Part shown: positions 13,846-24,005 of the stretch, in pieces | How the letters are laid out: each line of letters opens with the position of its first letter | Numbering within the stretch: position 1 is the first letter of the stretch | Assembly (NCBI GenBank): GCA_021030915.1 | Contig: JAGEMR010000078.1 | Span: forward strand, 1 to 64,000 | Origin: Astrothelium macrocarpum | Lineage: Eukaryota > Ascomycota > Dothideomycetes > Trypetheliales > Trypetheliaceae | Direction: 5' to 3' | Length of the DNA stretch: 64,000 bases | Notes under the pieces: generated by a model | What the model saw: only the letters and a program-made list of their open reading frames with translations | Databases searched by the model: none | What the model was told of the DNA's origin: nothing | Translations under genes and position numbers: made by a program

Positions 13846-15565
13846 TCACAGTGAATACCTGAAATACTTATTGTCTAGCTCCGTTTCGTCTCTCATGCCT
13901 CTCTCAATCGCCTCTCTTTCCTCCACCAAGCCAGCTGTTCCCTCAGCTTCAGCCTGTCGATCTCGCTTCTTGTTACTCTGCCACATGTATACATAAAGCA
14001 GAACTACCATTGCAAGTTTGATGCAATAACCGATAAGCATACTGGATTTTTGATTAGTGGATATTGAAATGATATAAGGCTGAAGCAAAAACGTACGCAA
14101 TATAGGCGGAAGGATAACGCGGGGCTTGACTACTCTTGAATGCTTGAGGCCCAATGATGTTACCTATGACCATGTTAATAGACAAGACACGGAAATTATG
14201 TCAGAAAGCTTCATACCGACGCAGTATCCCACAAAGACTGCCGCTCCTGTTAATTGCTTTTTGGTATACCTGCAATATGTACGTCAGTGCGACATGTCCT
14301 TCTACAATGGTATGGTGGAGAACATACCCTGCTACGTTGCTACTAATCATTGTCAGACTCATACTGAAACCCAGCCCCTGGAAGAAGCAAAGCCATAGCG
14401 CAACCAAACGGCCCCATTTATTCGAATCCGGCAGACCAACCAACAATGCGGCACCGACGATACAGATGGTGTTTGCTACAATCATAGTAAAGCAGCGTGA
14501 GTTCCTGGGCCATCTGGTACAGATATAGCCACCTGCCAGGAGTGATAGAAACTGGATAGCGCCGCCCGGGATCTGCAAATATTGCGTACCAAGGGTGTCG
14601 AAACCAAAAGAACCCACAATAATGGAAGTAAAGCTAGTGATAGCTGGATTCGGGATTTGAGCGCCAATTGCCATGACAAACAGGATCCACGTCTTTGGAT
14701 CCCAAAACGCTTGCCACGCCTGGCGTTTTTTGAAATGATGATTCTTGATTCCTTGACGGTTTCCAGCCACGCGCTCGACAGCTACTACTCGTTCCCTTTC
14801 GGTCAGAAATTTGGCTGTCGAAGGCAGGTCGGGCAACACCAGTAAGGACACAATGCCCCAGGCGATGCTGCAGGCGCCGAATATGATGAAAACATACATC
14901 CACTTGGGTAACCCCGTTTTTATATGTCCAACAGCATATCCAATCAAGCCTCCGAACATGGTGGCCACTCCGTTAGTACAATAATAAGCTTCTAGCCTCA
15001 AAGGTTGTTCCGCTGTCGTATACCACATGCCCATAATGAGGACGAATCCAGGATTGATGGCGGCCTCCACCGCACCCAGCAAAAAGCGATTCACGGCAAT
15101 TCCAGCAAAGTTATAGCACGCCGGTGTCGTAATTAGGATGATGCCCCAGCCCAGTGTCGTAAAGCCCATTACCTTGGCCAGTGGCAGCCGCTGCATCAGA
15201 TATCCAGCGGGATATTGAGCGACGAGGTAGCCAAAGTAGAAGATGGAGCTCAACCAGGAGTAATCCTGACCGTGTAGACGGGTGCCCTGGTTGAGACCGT
15301 AGACCTCGGCGTAGTTGATGCCATTCTTGTCGAGGTATTGGAGGAGGTAGGTGACGAAAAGGATGGGAATGATACGGAGGTCAATCTTGCGGAGCACGCG
15401 CTTTGCTTCAGCATCGTCAACGGTATCGTCAGCGTGACGCTTATAAAGATCGTAGCTATCATCAAGATCGGCGGAGGACGTTGGACCCGAGGCAAATTGA
15501 GGGGTGGTTATATCGCCTTCGTCGATGGGGAGCGACTTGGCATCGGGATTGGTCTCTTTTTCCAT
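13846..15565 (-). CDS. MFS transporter, Dal5/allantoate-permease (ACS) family
   Basis: A plasma-membrane proton symporter for an organic anion; the family includes allantoate, nicotinate, pantothenate and biotin-precursor permeases, and the substrate cannot be chosen here. Four exons on the minus strand: 15565-14328, 14269-14217, 14163-14097, 14041-13846; 517 residues. The soluble N-terminus leads into RKIDLRIIPILFVTYLLQYL, then DKNGINYA and SIFYFGYLVAQYPAG, the signature start of this family, with NRFLLGAVEAAINPGF further on. About twelve hydrophobic segments are visible. The three short introns all fall in the last third, around TM10-12, and the tail is a charged Lys/Arg/Glu-rich cytoplasmic segment. 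Ordinary codon use; no sign of transfer. Confidence 0.9.
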
Positions 15566-16404
15566 CTCTTTCTCAAGTGTCTCAAGGGGGCTTGATTGGT
15601 CATGAATTCATCATTCTTCCCAGTGGATGGACAATGTCGCTCGAGTAAAAACTTGGAGGACAGAAAAACAGCAAGAACATGAGAATGCATGGCAGGGCTA
15701 CGATGCCATCAAACGGAAAACCTGGGTAGGCAAGCTATCCCTGTCGTGGAAAACCCCCCGGGAGATATTATTCTGACCCGGTCCAGTATCCATAACGGCT
15801 TGTCTACCCCACAGTACCTTGCATAGACAGATGCGGTGCGGTTGGATGGCTGGTTGAGGGCGCACGGCGATGGCGCAATTTGCACCAGTCGACGCCAAGA
15901 ATCCTCTCAGCGGGACATGGCAGCCTCGTCGTATTCATCAAAGTAACCGAATCAAGTAGGTCAAAGAAAGTAGAAGCGAGGAGAGAAAAAACCTCTAGAA
16001 CCTTTCATAATATGATGGAATGGCTTTTTGCGACGCTGCTCTGGAAATGGCTCCCAAGACTGTTAGTCAGGTAGAAGTCAGCTTTTACTCGTATCCATAC
16101 GTTGAGCTACACACGCCCATACTAATTCGAATCCTCAACTGTTAAGCACCTCTTTGTGGAAGTGTCAATGGTGGCAGTGAAATTGCACGAAGTAGCATTA
16201 CAAGCTGGCAGTAATGGCCTCATAAACTGAGAAGCCCGATGTAGTAGAGTACAAGAAAATACAAGAATTGTACAGGTCAAGATTGACTGCACGCCGCCCG
16301 TCCTGTCTACCTAGTCCAACACAAAAACACAAGGGAAACGCTTGATGCTGTATGCCATCCCAATGCCACCGATTATGACCAACACTATCCTTTCGACTCC
16401 TTCA
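15566..16404. other. Intergenic region between two minus-strand genes
   Basis: Holds the promoter of the transporter (right of 15565) and the 3' flank of the next gene. No additional gene or clear regulatory site is seen. Confidence 0.5.
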
Positions 16405-19338
16405 TTAGTATCTATATTCCACCCGCCGCCCCGGCACGGCGCTGTAACCCTCCTCAACCCCCTCCATCGGATCATCCACATACTCCTTCCTTCCATTCTG
16501 CACTCGCGGTACCCCCGCCTCTCCGTCTACACCCACATACTGCTGATATCTCCCCGGTGCTGGCAGCGGCGGCGCGATGGTCCATTCTTCGCCCCGCCGG
16601 GCGCCTTCATGCACCACACTTACCGCACGATACGCTCTCGGGGGCGCTTGATCGCGGACACGGTACTCGCGCTCTGGAAGCCGCACTTGGGGCTGCACGC
16701 TCGCTCGCATAGCAGATATTGGCGGTGGCAACGGCGGCGGCGGCACTCTGTACTCTGCTTCGTCCAGCGCGCCCACACTTGGCCGCACGCTAAAGGAGCG
16801 CTGAGCCCTGGACGCGGGCTGCGTGAGCCCGTATCCCTGCGGAGGCTGCGACGGTGGCGGCAGCGGCGGCGGGGCGGGCTCGTTGCGGACGACACTCTGA
16901 CGGCGTGGAATAGATGCCGGAGGCGCCATTTCTGTACGTTCGCGCAGACGATCTGCGACGATGCGTTCGTCGTCGCGCGGGCGAACAGAGTAAGCGCGCT
17001 CTCGCTCATTAGATGGCTGGGTCGGCGGAAGTTGTTCGCGGTACCAGCGTGGACTTTCTTGCATTTCAATGTCGCGGGTTGGCATACGCTCCGGCGCAAG
17101 TTCTCGTCCTTGATCATCTACAAAATATCGTGCTGTCGTCGGCGGCGGTGCCATTCGAGCACCTGCGCGGACAAACTCGTCGTCTTCTTCGTACGCGTCC
17201 ACAATTCTTGTGGGGACTCGCGTGATGGCACGCTCGTACCGATCAAATTCGGGTCTTCGGCTTGACACCGGTGCTGCTGAGGCTCGGCCAACTTCGTGAA
17301 CAGGTTCTGGGGGCGCAGCATAATATTTATTACCATATTGGTCAAAGACAACCTCGGGTCGGCTCGACGACGGAGCAATGGCCGGGGTTGCTTGAACGCG
17401 ACGAGTCAGTGAAGGCGCTGCATAGTCATCGTTGACATAGACAGGTGCAGGCGACAACACCCGCTGAACGTGCTGCAGATTTGCCGGAGATCGAGCGGGC
17501 TCATCTTGATGTATTGGCCGATCAAGATAGGCCTGTGAAGCTGCACGTAACCGCGGCTCTTCATATGTAAAACGAGGTTGAGGAGAATAGGGGCGACGTG
17601 CGTGTTGAAGACTTGCAACTCGTCGGAGATCCTGATCGTCTCGCTCAGTAATTCGGCGATATGTAGAACGAGAAGAACTTTGAGGGGTGCTTGGAGATTC
17701 GGGCCAATTGACTTCATGCCTATAAGTAATCTGTGAAGCAGGACGATCTCTCACATAGAAAACATCAGAGCGCCTGGGCGAAAGCATCTCTACATCGTCG
17801 TCGACAAGCAAAGGCTGCCTGCGGCGGGCAACAGGTAATTCGGACAGAGCCGCCCCTGGCGGAGACATGGGCTCTTCCTTTATGTATGGCTCAAAATCTT
17901 CTGGCGATCGTGCTTGTCGCCTACCAGAAGTACGGCGATGGGATTCTTCTGTCGCTTCTCCCCGCATCCTACGCTTGTTCTTTCGATTGCTTCGCTTTTT
18001 GAACGCTTGCCCGTCCTTTCCGTCATTGTGAGGGGACTTCTTTTTTCCTTGAGCGGAACCAGACGAGTCTTCTTGAATTTGTTCATGTCTGGGGGACATC
18101 CGCTGCGCTAATTGATTCTGCATGTGATCGCTCGCCGCTCGTTGTATGATTCGTGGCGACGGAGGATGAACCAATTCACTCTGCTGCACTTGTCCTACCT
18201 GTGCTAGATTTGGGATTGCCAAAGGAGAGACACGCTCGGGTTGAGGAGCAAAAGGAGTTTCGATGTGGTTCTGCACTACTGCTCTGGCATTCAATGGCGG
18301 AGAAAGATGATCATGTCCACGAGGATGGATTTCCATCATTTGTTGCCCTGATGCAGCTGCGCCAAGCTCATCCGCAGCAGGAGGTTCATATTCCTCTGAC
18401 TCTTCGCGTTCACCTTCCTCGGTATCTTCCAACTCTTGATGAAACAAAAGTGAGCGAAATTCAGGAAAATCGGGGCGAGCGAGGTGGGAAGGCCTGCGGG
18501 AAAATGTTCTAGATGTGATGTGATTGGAAAGGACCTCACCTTGCGGCAGTTGCTGTTGTCTTGAAGCCGTTGCGGCTTGGTCATTTGACTGACTGGTTTG
18601 TTGCTGTTGGTCAGCGATTGCTCCCTTAGTGCTTGGCTGGCTACCTTGGGACGACCAATTGTCCTGGCTTGAGTAGTATGAGTTGGTATGTATGGCATCA
18701 CTGCCAGAGCTGCTCCTGTCAGCAACAGATTTGAAGCCTGAAACATGAGGAATAATGTGCAACGCTTTTTCCAAACACTCGGAAACAGCAAAATTCGCAG
18801 CAGCGTCTATGGTAGCATCCCTATCGCCCTTATCGCCTTTATTTGCCCGTTTCTGAGCAGCATACTGTTCCTTGAGCAATTGCTCGATACGCTTCCGTTG
18901 CGCTTGCGGATCCGCGTTGGCTGTTACCTCAGAATTCTGCTTCACTACTGGCTCTACACCAGATGCTGGTGAAGGTCTTCCGCCCGAGGCGGAGTTGCCA
19001 TCTAGGGGGTGATACGGAGCGGCTGAATTAACAGCATCCGTACGAGCATTCAGATATGGCTGGCTTTGCACCTCTGAGTTGACGCTGTTGGAATGCTCGG
19101 CGAGGATGGAAGAAGTGTGGCCATTTGTAAGGTGGGTGGTGGATGGTTGTTGAGCCTGAGACCGGTCGGTCTGTTGACGCGCATACTGCGCAAGCACGTC
19201 AGGAGGGAGCTTGAGGCGCGGGTGCGTGCCTGCCAGGACGTCATCGCGTAGGCGCAAGATCTGCTCGATGAAATGGTTCTGGCGCTGGGTCTCCGTGAGC
19301 AAGCTACCGTTTACGTGGAAGTGCGGTCCCGGCGCCAT
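16405..19338 (-). CDS. Hypothetical disordered protein with basic nuclear-type motif
   Basis: One open frame of 977 residues from ATG 19338 (the frame extends eight codons upstream without an earlier ATG). I do not recognise the family. The N-terminal ~50 residues look ordered and conserved-like (HFIEQILRLRDDVLAGTHPR), as does a segment around 160-220 (RKRIEQLLKEQYAAQKR, then ECLEKALHIIPHVSG). The rest is Pro/Arg/Ser/Gln-rich and probably disordered, with a basic cluster KKRSNRKNKRRMRG near the middle that could be a nuclear localisation signal, and proline tracts near the C-terminus. A 105-nt in-frame stretch (18539-18435) has intron-like ends and may be spliced. Divergent from the nucleotidase gene with a 302-nt shared promoter. 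Function unknown; nuclear or RNA-related role is only a guess. Confidence 0.75.
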   Translation of the reverse strand: MAPGPHFHVNGSLLTETQRQNHFIEQILRLRDDVLAGTHPRLKLPPDVLAQYARQQTDRSQAQQPSTTHLTNGHTSSILAEHSNSVNSEVQSQPYLNARTDAVNSAAPYHPLDGNSASGGRPSPASGVEPVVKQNSEVTANADPQAQRKRIEQLLKEQYAAQKRANKGDKGDRDATIDAAANFAVSECLEKALHIIPHVSGFKSVADRSSSGSDAIHTNSYYSSQDNWSSQGSQPSTKGAIADQQQQTSQSNDQAATASRQQQLPQGEVLSNHITSRTFSRRPSHLARPDFPEFRSLLFHQELEDTEEGEREESEEYEPPAADELGAAASGQQMMEIHPRGHDHLSPPLNARAVVQNHIETPFAPQPERVSPLAIPNLAQVGQVQQSELVHPPSPRIIQRAASDHMQNQLAQRMSPRHEQIQEDSSGSAQGKKKSPHNDGKDGQAFKKRSNRKNKRRMRGEATEESHRRTSGRRQARSPEDFEPYIKEEPMSPPGAALSELPVARRRQPLLVDDDVEMLSPRRSDVFYVRDRPASQITYRHEVNWPESPSTPQSSSRSTYRRITERDDQDLRRVASLQHARRPYSPQPRFTYEEPRLRAASQAYLDRPIHQDEPARSPANLQHVQRVLSPAPVYVNDDYAAPSLTRRVQATPAIAPSSSRPEVVFDQYGNKYYAAPPEPVHEVGRASAAPVSSRRPEFDRYERAITRVPTRIVDAYEEDDEFVRAGARMAPPPTTARYFVDDQGRELAPERMPTRDIEMQESPRWYREQLPPTQPSNERERAYSVRPRDDERIVADRLRERTEMAPPASIPRRQSVVRNEPAPPPLPPPSQPPQGYGLTQPASRAQRSFSVRPSVGALDEAEYRVPPPPLPPPISAMRASVQPQVRLPEREYRVRDQAPPRAYRAVSVVHEGARRGEEWTIAPPLPAPGRYQQYVGVDGEAGVPRVQNGRKEYVDDPMEGVEEGYSAVPGRRVEYRY

Positions 19339-19640
19339 GCTGGGATGCGACGAGACAGTCACGAAAACCCTACGCTATGAACGGAGACAGCACAGAGAAG
19401 AAAGCGGAGAAAGTGAAAGGGGCATCTATGTGCGGCCTGGTGGGTCAGTCATGGTCGCGGGTGTGTGATGGGTAGTCAGGAATGGGGGTGAGCGGTGGAA
19501 GGAGAAAAAGGGAGGCTCGAGGTTGGGTGAGTGAGTGAGGAAGGGCCAGAAGAGAGCGTGAGAGCGTGAGATTTGTCGCGGACCCAGCCCAAATTGCTAC
19601 ACGCCAGCCAGATGCCTGCACTCATTCTCTGGTTCCGCCA
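19339..19640. other. Divergent intergenic promoter region
   Basis: 302 nt separate the starts of the hypothetical gene (minus) and the nucleotidase gene (plus). Purine-rich on the plus strand with GAGAG-type repeats around 19480-19565. No specific site is assigned. Confidence 0.5.
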
Positions 19641-20560
19641 ATGTCTGAGACCTCCGCCAGCATGGCTGACTCGAGACCGGTTTTCTTCTTCGACATAGAC
19701 AATTGTGTACGTGATGCGCTTCCATCAATAACCCTCAACGCCTTTGCCACATGGCTCATGCGAGACCTATCAGCTGTACCCGCGCAGTAAAAAGGTTTTC
19801 CAGTACATGTCCGATCTCATAGGTCAGCCTTTCCCTGCCCTTCTCGTGTCCGGCTTCGCGACTGGCCAACAATCTGAAGCATTTCCCAGACCGATATTTT
19901 CAAACCCATCTATCCCTTTCTCAGGAAGATGCCAACGAGCTTCACATGCGCTACTATCGCGACTATGGCTTGGCCATTGAAGGCTTAGTGCGCCACCACA
20001 AGGTTGACCCTCTCGAGTACAATTCGCAGGTCGACGATGCGCTACCTCTCGAGAACATCATACACCCGGACCCGAGCTTGCGCCAATTTCTACAAGATGT
20101 AGATACCACCAAGGTCAAATTGTGGCTTTTCACTAATGCCTACATTACGCACGGCGAGCGAGTAGTCAGGCTGCTCGGAGTCGACGATCTCTTCGAAGGT
20201 ATCACGTATTGCGATTATGGCGCACAGCGCTTGCTGTGCAAACCGCATACAGACATGTATAGCAAGGCGCAGAGCGAGGCAGGCGCGGCATCTCCGCACG
20301 ACTGCTATTTTGTCGGTCAGCCTCCCTTCAACTTACCTCCTCTTCTCGCCACCTGCGTCAATCTCTTACTCACGCGACGTGCAGATGACTCCGCCATCAA
20401 TCTCACAGCAGGCGAAACGCTTGGCTGGAAATGCGTTCATTTAGTAGAGCCAGGGCTGCCGGAACCCGAGAGCAAAGCTTGTCAGTATCAGATTCGACAT
20501 TTGGAGGAGCTGCGCCATCTGTTTCCGCAGTTTTTCACGTCCAAGATGAGTAAGACATAG
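19641..20560 (+). CDS. Pyrimidine 5'-nucleotidase, HAD superfamily (Sdt1/Phm8-like)
   Basis: Dephosphorylates nucleoside monophosphates (in yeast Sdt1 pyrimidine, Phm8 broad NMPs) in the cytosol. Exons 19641-19706, 19774-19822, 19890-20315, 20385-20560; 238 residues. The HAD motifs are intact: motif I FFFDIDNCLY with nucleophile D18 and D20, motif II FTN at T120/N121, motif III K156 in CKPH, motif IV DD at D181/D182. The cap sequence DANELHMRYYRDYGLAIEGL is typical of the Sdt1 group. Introns are placed where splice ends restore these motifs; the first splits the motif between C22 and L23, and the last falls within the first aspartate codon of motif IV. Length matches the family. Confidence 0.92.
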
Positions 20561-20945
20561 ATACCCTTGGAGTGCATCGGACATGTAACAATAGACTTTG
20601 GACTAGATCAAACAAGCTCCATCACTAATGAAACTTTCCATTGCTCAATCACGCTTTCGAGTTGATCTTCAACGTCAATTTAATCTATCATTAACTAACG
20701 CGATGTTTTGAGTGTTATTTGCGGCCACGATCGTTTGCAACACTTTGCATCAATGAGGTTGACGTGTTAATCAGGCTGGCGCCTGCCAAATATTCTTAGT
20801 CCCAAGCATGACCATCGATCTATGTTACTCTGCCCATTCCAAAGCGATTACTCTGAATCGCATGCATTTTTCTTGGCCCTTGGTTGAAATCACTCCGAGC
20901 CGATCCCCAGTTCCCATTTGATCACGCTGGTTGGCAGAGATGCTC
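20561..20945. other. Convergent intergenic region
   Basis: The 3' flanks of the nucleotidase (plus) and P450 (minus) genes meet here. Nothing else is seen. Confidence 0.5.
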
Positions 20946-22799
20946 TTACCAAGGACCTAAATGCGAAAGCCTCAACCTGTGTAATACCGTTAGTATGCTC
21001 TTTTCAACCTCGACCTAGTTGGAGATGCTAGAAGACAACTCACCTCATCCCATTCATTGGTTTTGTTGTCACTACTCCTGCAGGTACCACCACCTCGTCA
21101 GGATCCGCCATTCGCCACTCGTACCATCCCACAAACGCTGCAATTAGCGCCCGCAGCTCCGCTTTGGCAAAGCCCTGGCCGATGCAGCTCCTTGGCCCGT
21201 GCAGAAATGTAAGGTTGCTGTAATTGCTGGCGCTTCCGCCGTGGTTGTTTGGACGACCGTCTTCGGCTTGCTGGCCAGCTTCGGCATCATAGTCAATCCA
21301 GCGCTCCGGGATGAACTCGCCTGCTTTCGCTCCCCACAGAGCGGGTGATCGATTGACAGCCCATGGACAGAGCAGAATCTGAGTATGCACGGGAACGGGG
21401 TGTCCAAGTATAGACGTCGGTCGGATGGAGTCGCGGACGGTAATGGGTACGGTAGGGTACATTCGTAGCGTTTCGTTGCACACCCCATTAAGGAGGGGGA
21501 GGGATTCGAGGATGCCAGCGAGGTCGACGGAATCAGAGGAGGAAGGCGAGGGGACATGTTTGTGGACTTCAGCCCGGAGCCTGGTCTGGATATCGGGATG
21601 AATGGCGAGCATATGGCACGTCCATGTGAAGGCTGAAGACGTTGTTTCGTGGCTGTTGAGCGTTCAGTTTGTGCTGTCTCTGAAGTAGTGCTAGAACCTA
21701 CCCTGCGGCGAGAAAAGTCAAAAGCTGATCGACAAGCTGATCATCTGAAAAGTCATCCGACTTGATTAAGATGGACAAAATGTCAATATGTTCAGCATCA
21801 TGTTTTTTGATTAATTCTCTCTTGTCTCGAACCAACTGCCTACATATGTCTCGCAATGTCGATGTCGTAACCCTCATCCGTTCATTCACCTTCCATGGGA
21901 TATATCGCACAAAATTCCTTCCCAAGAGGACGTTCATGGTGAAAAACAGCACCTTTTCGGTTGTCGGTTCGAGGATTTCTTCGTAGTTCTTAATGAGTAG
22001 ATCGTCAGAATTCTTCAAAGCGTTAAACTCGCGACCAAGCCCCGCAAGGCCAATGATATCCATCGTGACTTTGTTTGCCCAGTGGTTAATCTCCACGTCC
22101 CCTGTCACCTTGGCCTTCTCGTTAGAGGAATACACTGGATTTTCTGAGATTTCAGCGGCAAGGCTTTGGGTAAGTGCAGTGGCTTTGTTCCAGAAAATCG
22201 GATAGAGCTCCTTGATATGACGGAAGCTAAAGACGGGCATGATGTGTTTTCGTTGGAACTTGTGTTCATCGCCCTCTACGATGATGAGTCCGTCGCCAAG
22301 GACGGTACGAAGGAAATTACGGACTCTGGACGGTTTCTCGAAATCATAGGTCTTGGTGACGAGTACCTCTGCCAGTGCTTTGGGATCGGTGAGTATCAGT
22401 CTGTCTTGGTAGAGAAAGCCTCGAAAATGGATCAAACCATCGTTTGGCACATTGGCTACCATGTTCAAAAAGTCCTTGCCTGGCGGCTTATTGAACATGG
22501 CCGCGCCATGACCGACAAGGAGCCGGCCACCCTACGGACGTCAACAAGGACGATACCCAAATACTCGTACTAAGAGATATTACCTTTGGTCGAGGGAGAT
22601 CTAGAAACGGACTGAAGAAAAAGGGATAAATGAAGACTGCCCATATAGCCCATAGAAGCACTTGAATTGCTGCAAGCCGGATAAACAACCAATTAAATGG
22701 GTTTGGTGGAAGGTATTGGGGGAAAGCGTAGGTTCCGACTATAGATTCAACGGCGGCTGACAGGACCAAAAGCAGCGGCACGGGTAGTTCGGAAGCCAT
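20946..22799 (-). CDS. Cytochrome P450 monooxygenase, membrane anchored
   Basis: A haem-thiolate monooxygenase of the endoplasmic reticulum; substrate unknown. Exons 22799-22584, 22531-21702, 21652-21044, 20976-20946; 561 residues. Two hydrophobic segments lie at the N-terminus (about 6-25 and 38-62), followed by the proline hinge DLPRPKGG. The I-helix oxygen-binding motif is AGHETT (348-353), the K-helix ExxR is ETLR, and the haem loop FLHGPRSCIG carries the cysteine ligand C505. The splice between AAG and HETT falls inside the I-helix motif. The final exon is only 31 nt and ends GPW. I cannot assign a CYP family. No polyketide or peptide synthetase lies nearby, so a role in a metabolite cluster is not supported; a housekeeping or detoxifying oxidase is equally likely. 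Confidence 0.93.
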
Positions 22800-24005
22800 A
22801 TTGATAAGAATACGATTCAAGAAGATGCAAACTGGGGGTCAGAGAAGGCAGCTAAAACAAGGCATGAATAACGCGGAAGGACATAATTGACAATATAGGC
22901 GAACATAGCATATATACGGAAGCCTAACGGGAGGCCACGTGAAGCGCATTGGATACCTCGGTCTAATGTGAAGCACGCTGAGCTACGAAATTACAGAGGC
23001 CAGTTCCCTACGACCTTCACGAGCACCCGACGTGCCACTTGAAATGACGAAGGCGAAAAGCAAACGACCAGGCTCTTGCAGACAGAGAAAACCAGCGCAG
23101 AAGGATTCATCAGCTACCTGCGTGTCGGAGGAGTGACGTCGTGCTACCAGCAGCGGGACAGGTTTTGGATAGATGAGACATCCTTGCTCTCGGCACCCGC
23201 CGAAGAGGATTCGATGTTTCCTCACTCTTCTTTGTTTCGTCCATGTTTGTGAGGAGGCAGGTAAGGTAGCTGGGAGATGGCGCTGCTGGAAATGCCACGG
23301 GACGGGGAAGGGCAAATACTTGAGGTAGGCGTTGAGCAAAGCAGCCCCTCGTTGATGACACGAGGGTGACGCGTAGAGGCAAAAGGAATCACGGCTTCGG
23401 CGCCACAGTCGGACCGCAACAGGTGCTGGCTCGCACAAATGCTGCATTGAGCATTGGGTTATCTTCATCGGCTGGGGCCAAGGTGTCGAGGGAGTCGTAG
23501 GCGAGCAGAGATAAGGCCGATCGCCGCATCAGATGACAGCTTGCAACCTGGAAGCAGCACATCACCTCGCCGAATCACTGCGCGCGGTGACGGGCCGGCC
23601 ATTCGAGTCCATTGTCCAGTGGTATCTTGGTTGACGCGTATCGCATGTGCCTACGGTACGGTACGTACGGTACGATACCTTGCGCAGTAGTGGTCGCTGT
23701 GTGAAGGCACTTTGCAATGCACCTCGCGCTGCTGGTGCGAACACTCTCCACGGTCCCCATCCCGAGCAGCACAGTCGATCCAGACAAGGCGGCACATTTG
23801 CAGTCTGAGAGTCGAGCAGCTTCTGTTGGCTGCGTCGCGGTCAGGCGTCTCAGCGTCATCCGGTTGGGAGGGCGGTGCAGCGAGCGCTGATTGGCCCGTG
23901 GCCCTCACCACTTCTCGGGTCTTTGCTGCTGAGGTCGAGACGTTGCTCTTCACTCTCGCTGCTGCTCCCTTCCCTCGAAGCAGCGAGCCTCTCCATCCCT
24001 TCGCC
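22800..24005. other. Divergent intergenic region between P450 and KH-protein genes
   Basis: About 1.2 kb holding both promoters. Open frames here overlap on both strands and show no motif. The last ~150 nt are CT-rich and likely the 5' leader of the KH-protein gene. A TACGG tandem array sits at 23652-23680. Confidence 0.5.
23652..23680. repeat. TACGG pentamer microsatellite
   Basis: Imperfect tandem copies of TACGG (units TACGG, TACGG, TACG, TACGG, TACGA) give an alternating GTAC-rich tract 330 nt upstream of the KH-protein ATG. Confidence 0.7.

Noticed and set aside
18494..18539. 46-nt GTGAGG...CCGCAG candidate intron in the 977-residue gene
   Set aside because: Good-looking ends, but 46 is not divisible by three and removal would break the long frame that continues for hundreds of codons.
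13846..22799. Transporter plus P450 as a secondary-metabolite gene cluster
   Set aside because: No polyketide, peptide or terpene synthase lies nearby; the genes between are a nucleotidase and a disordered protein. Proximity alone is not evidence.
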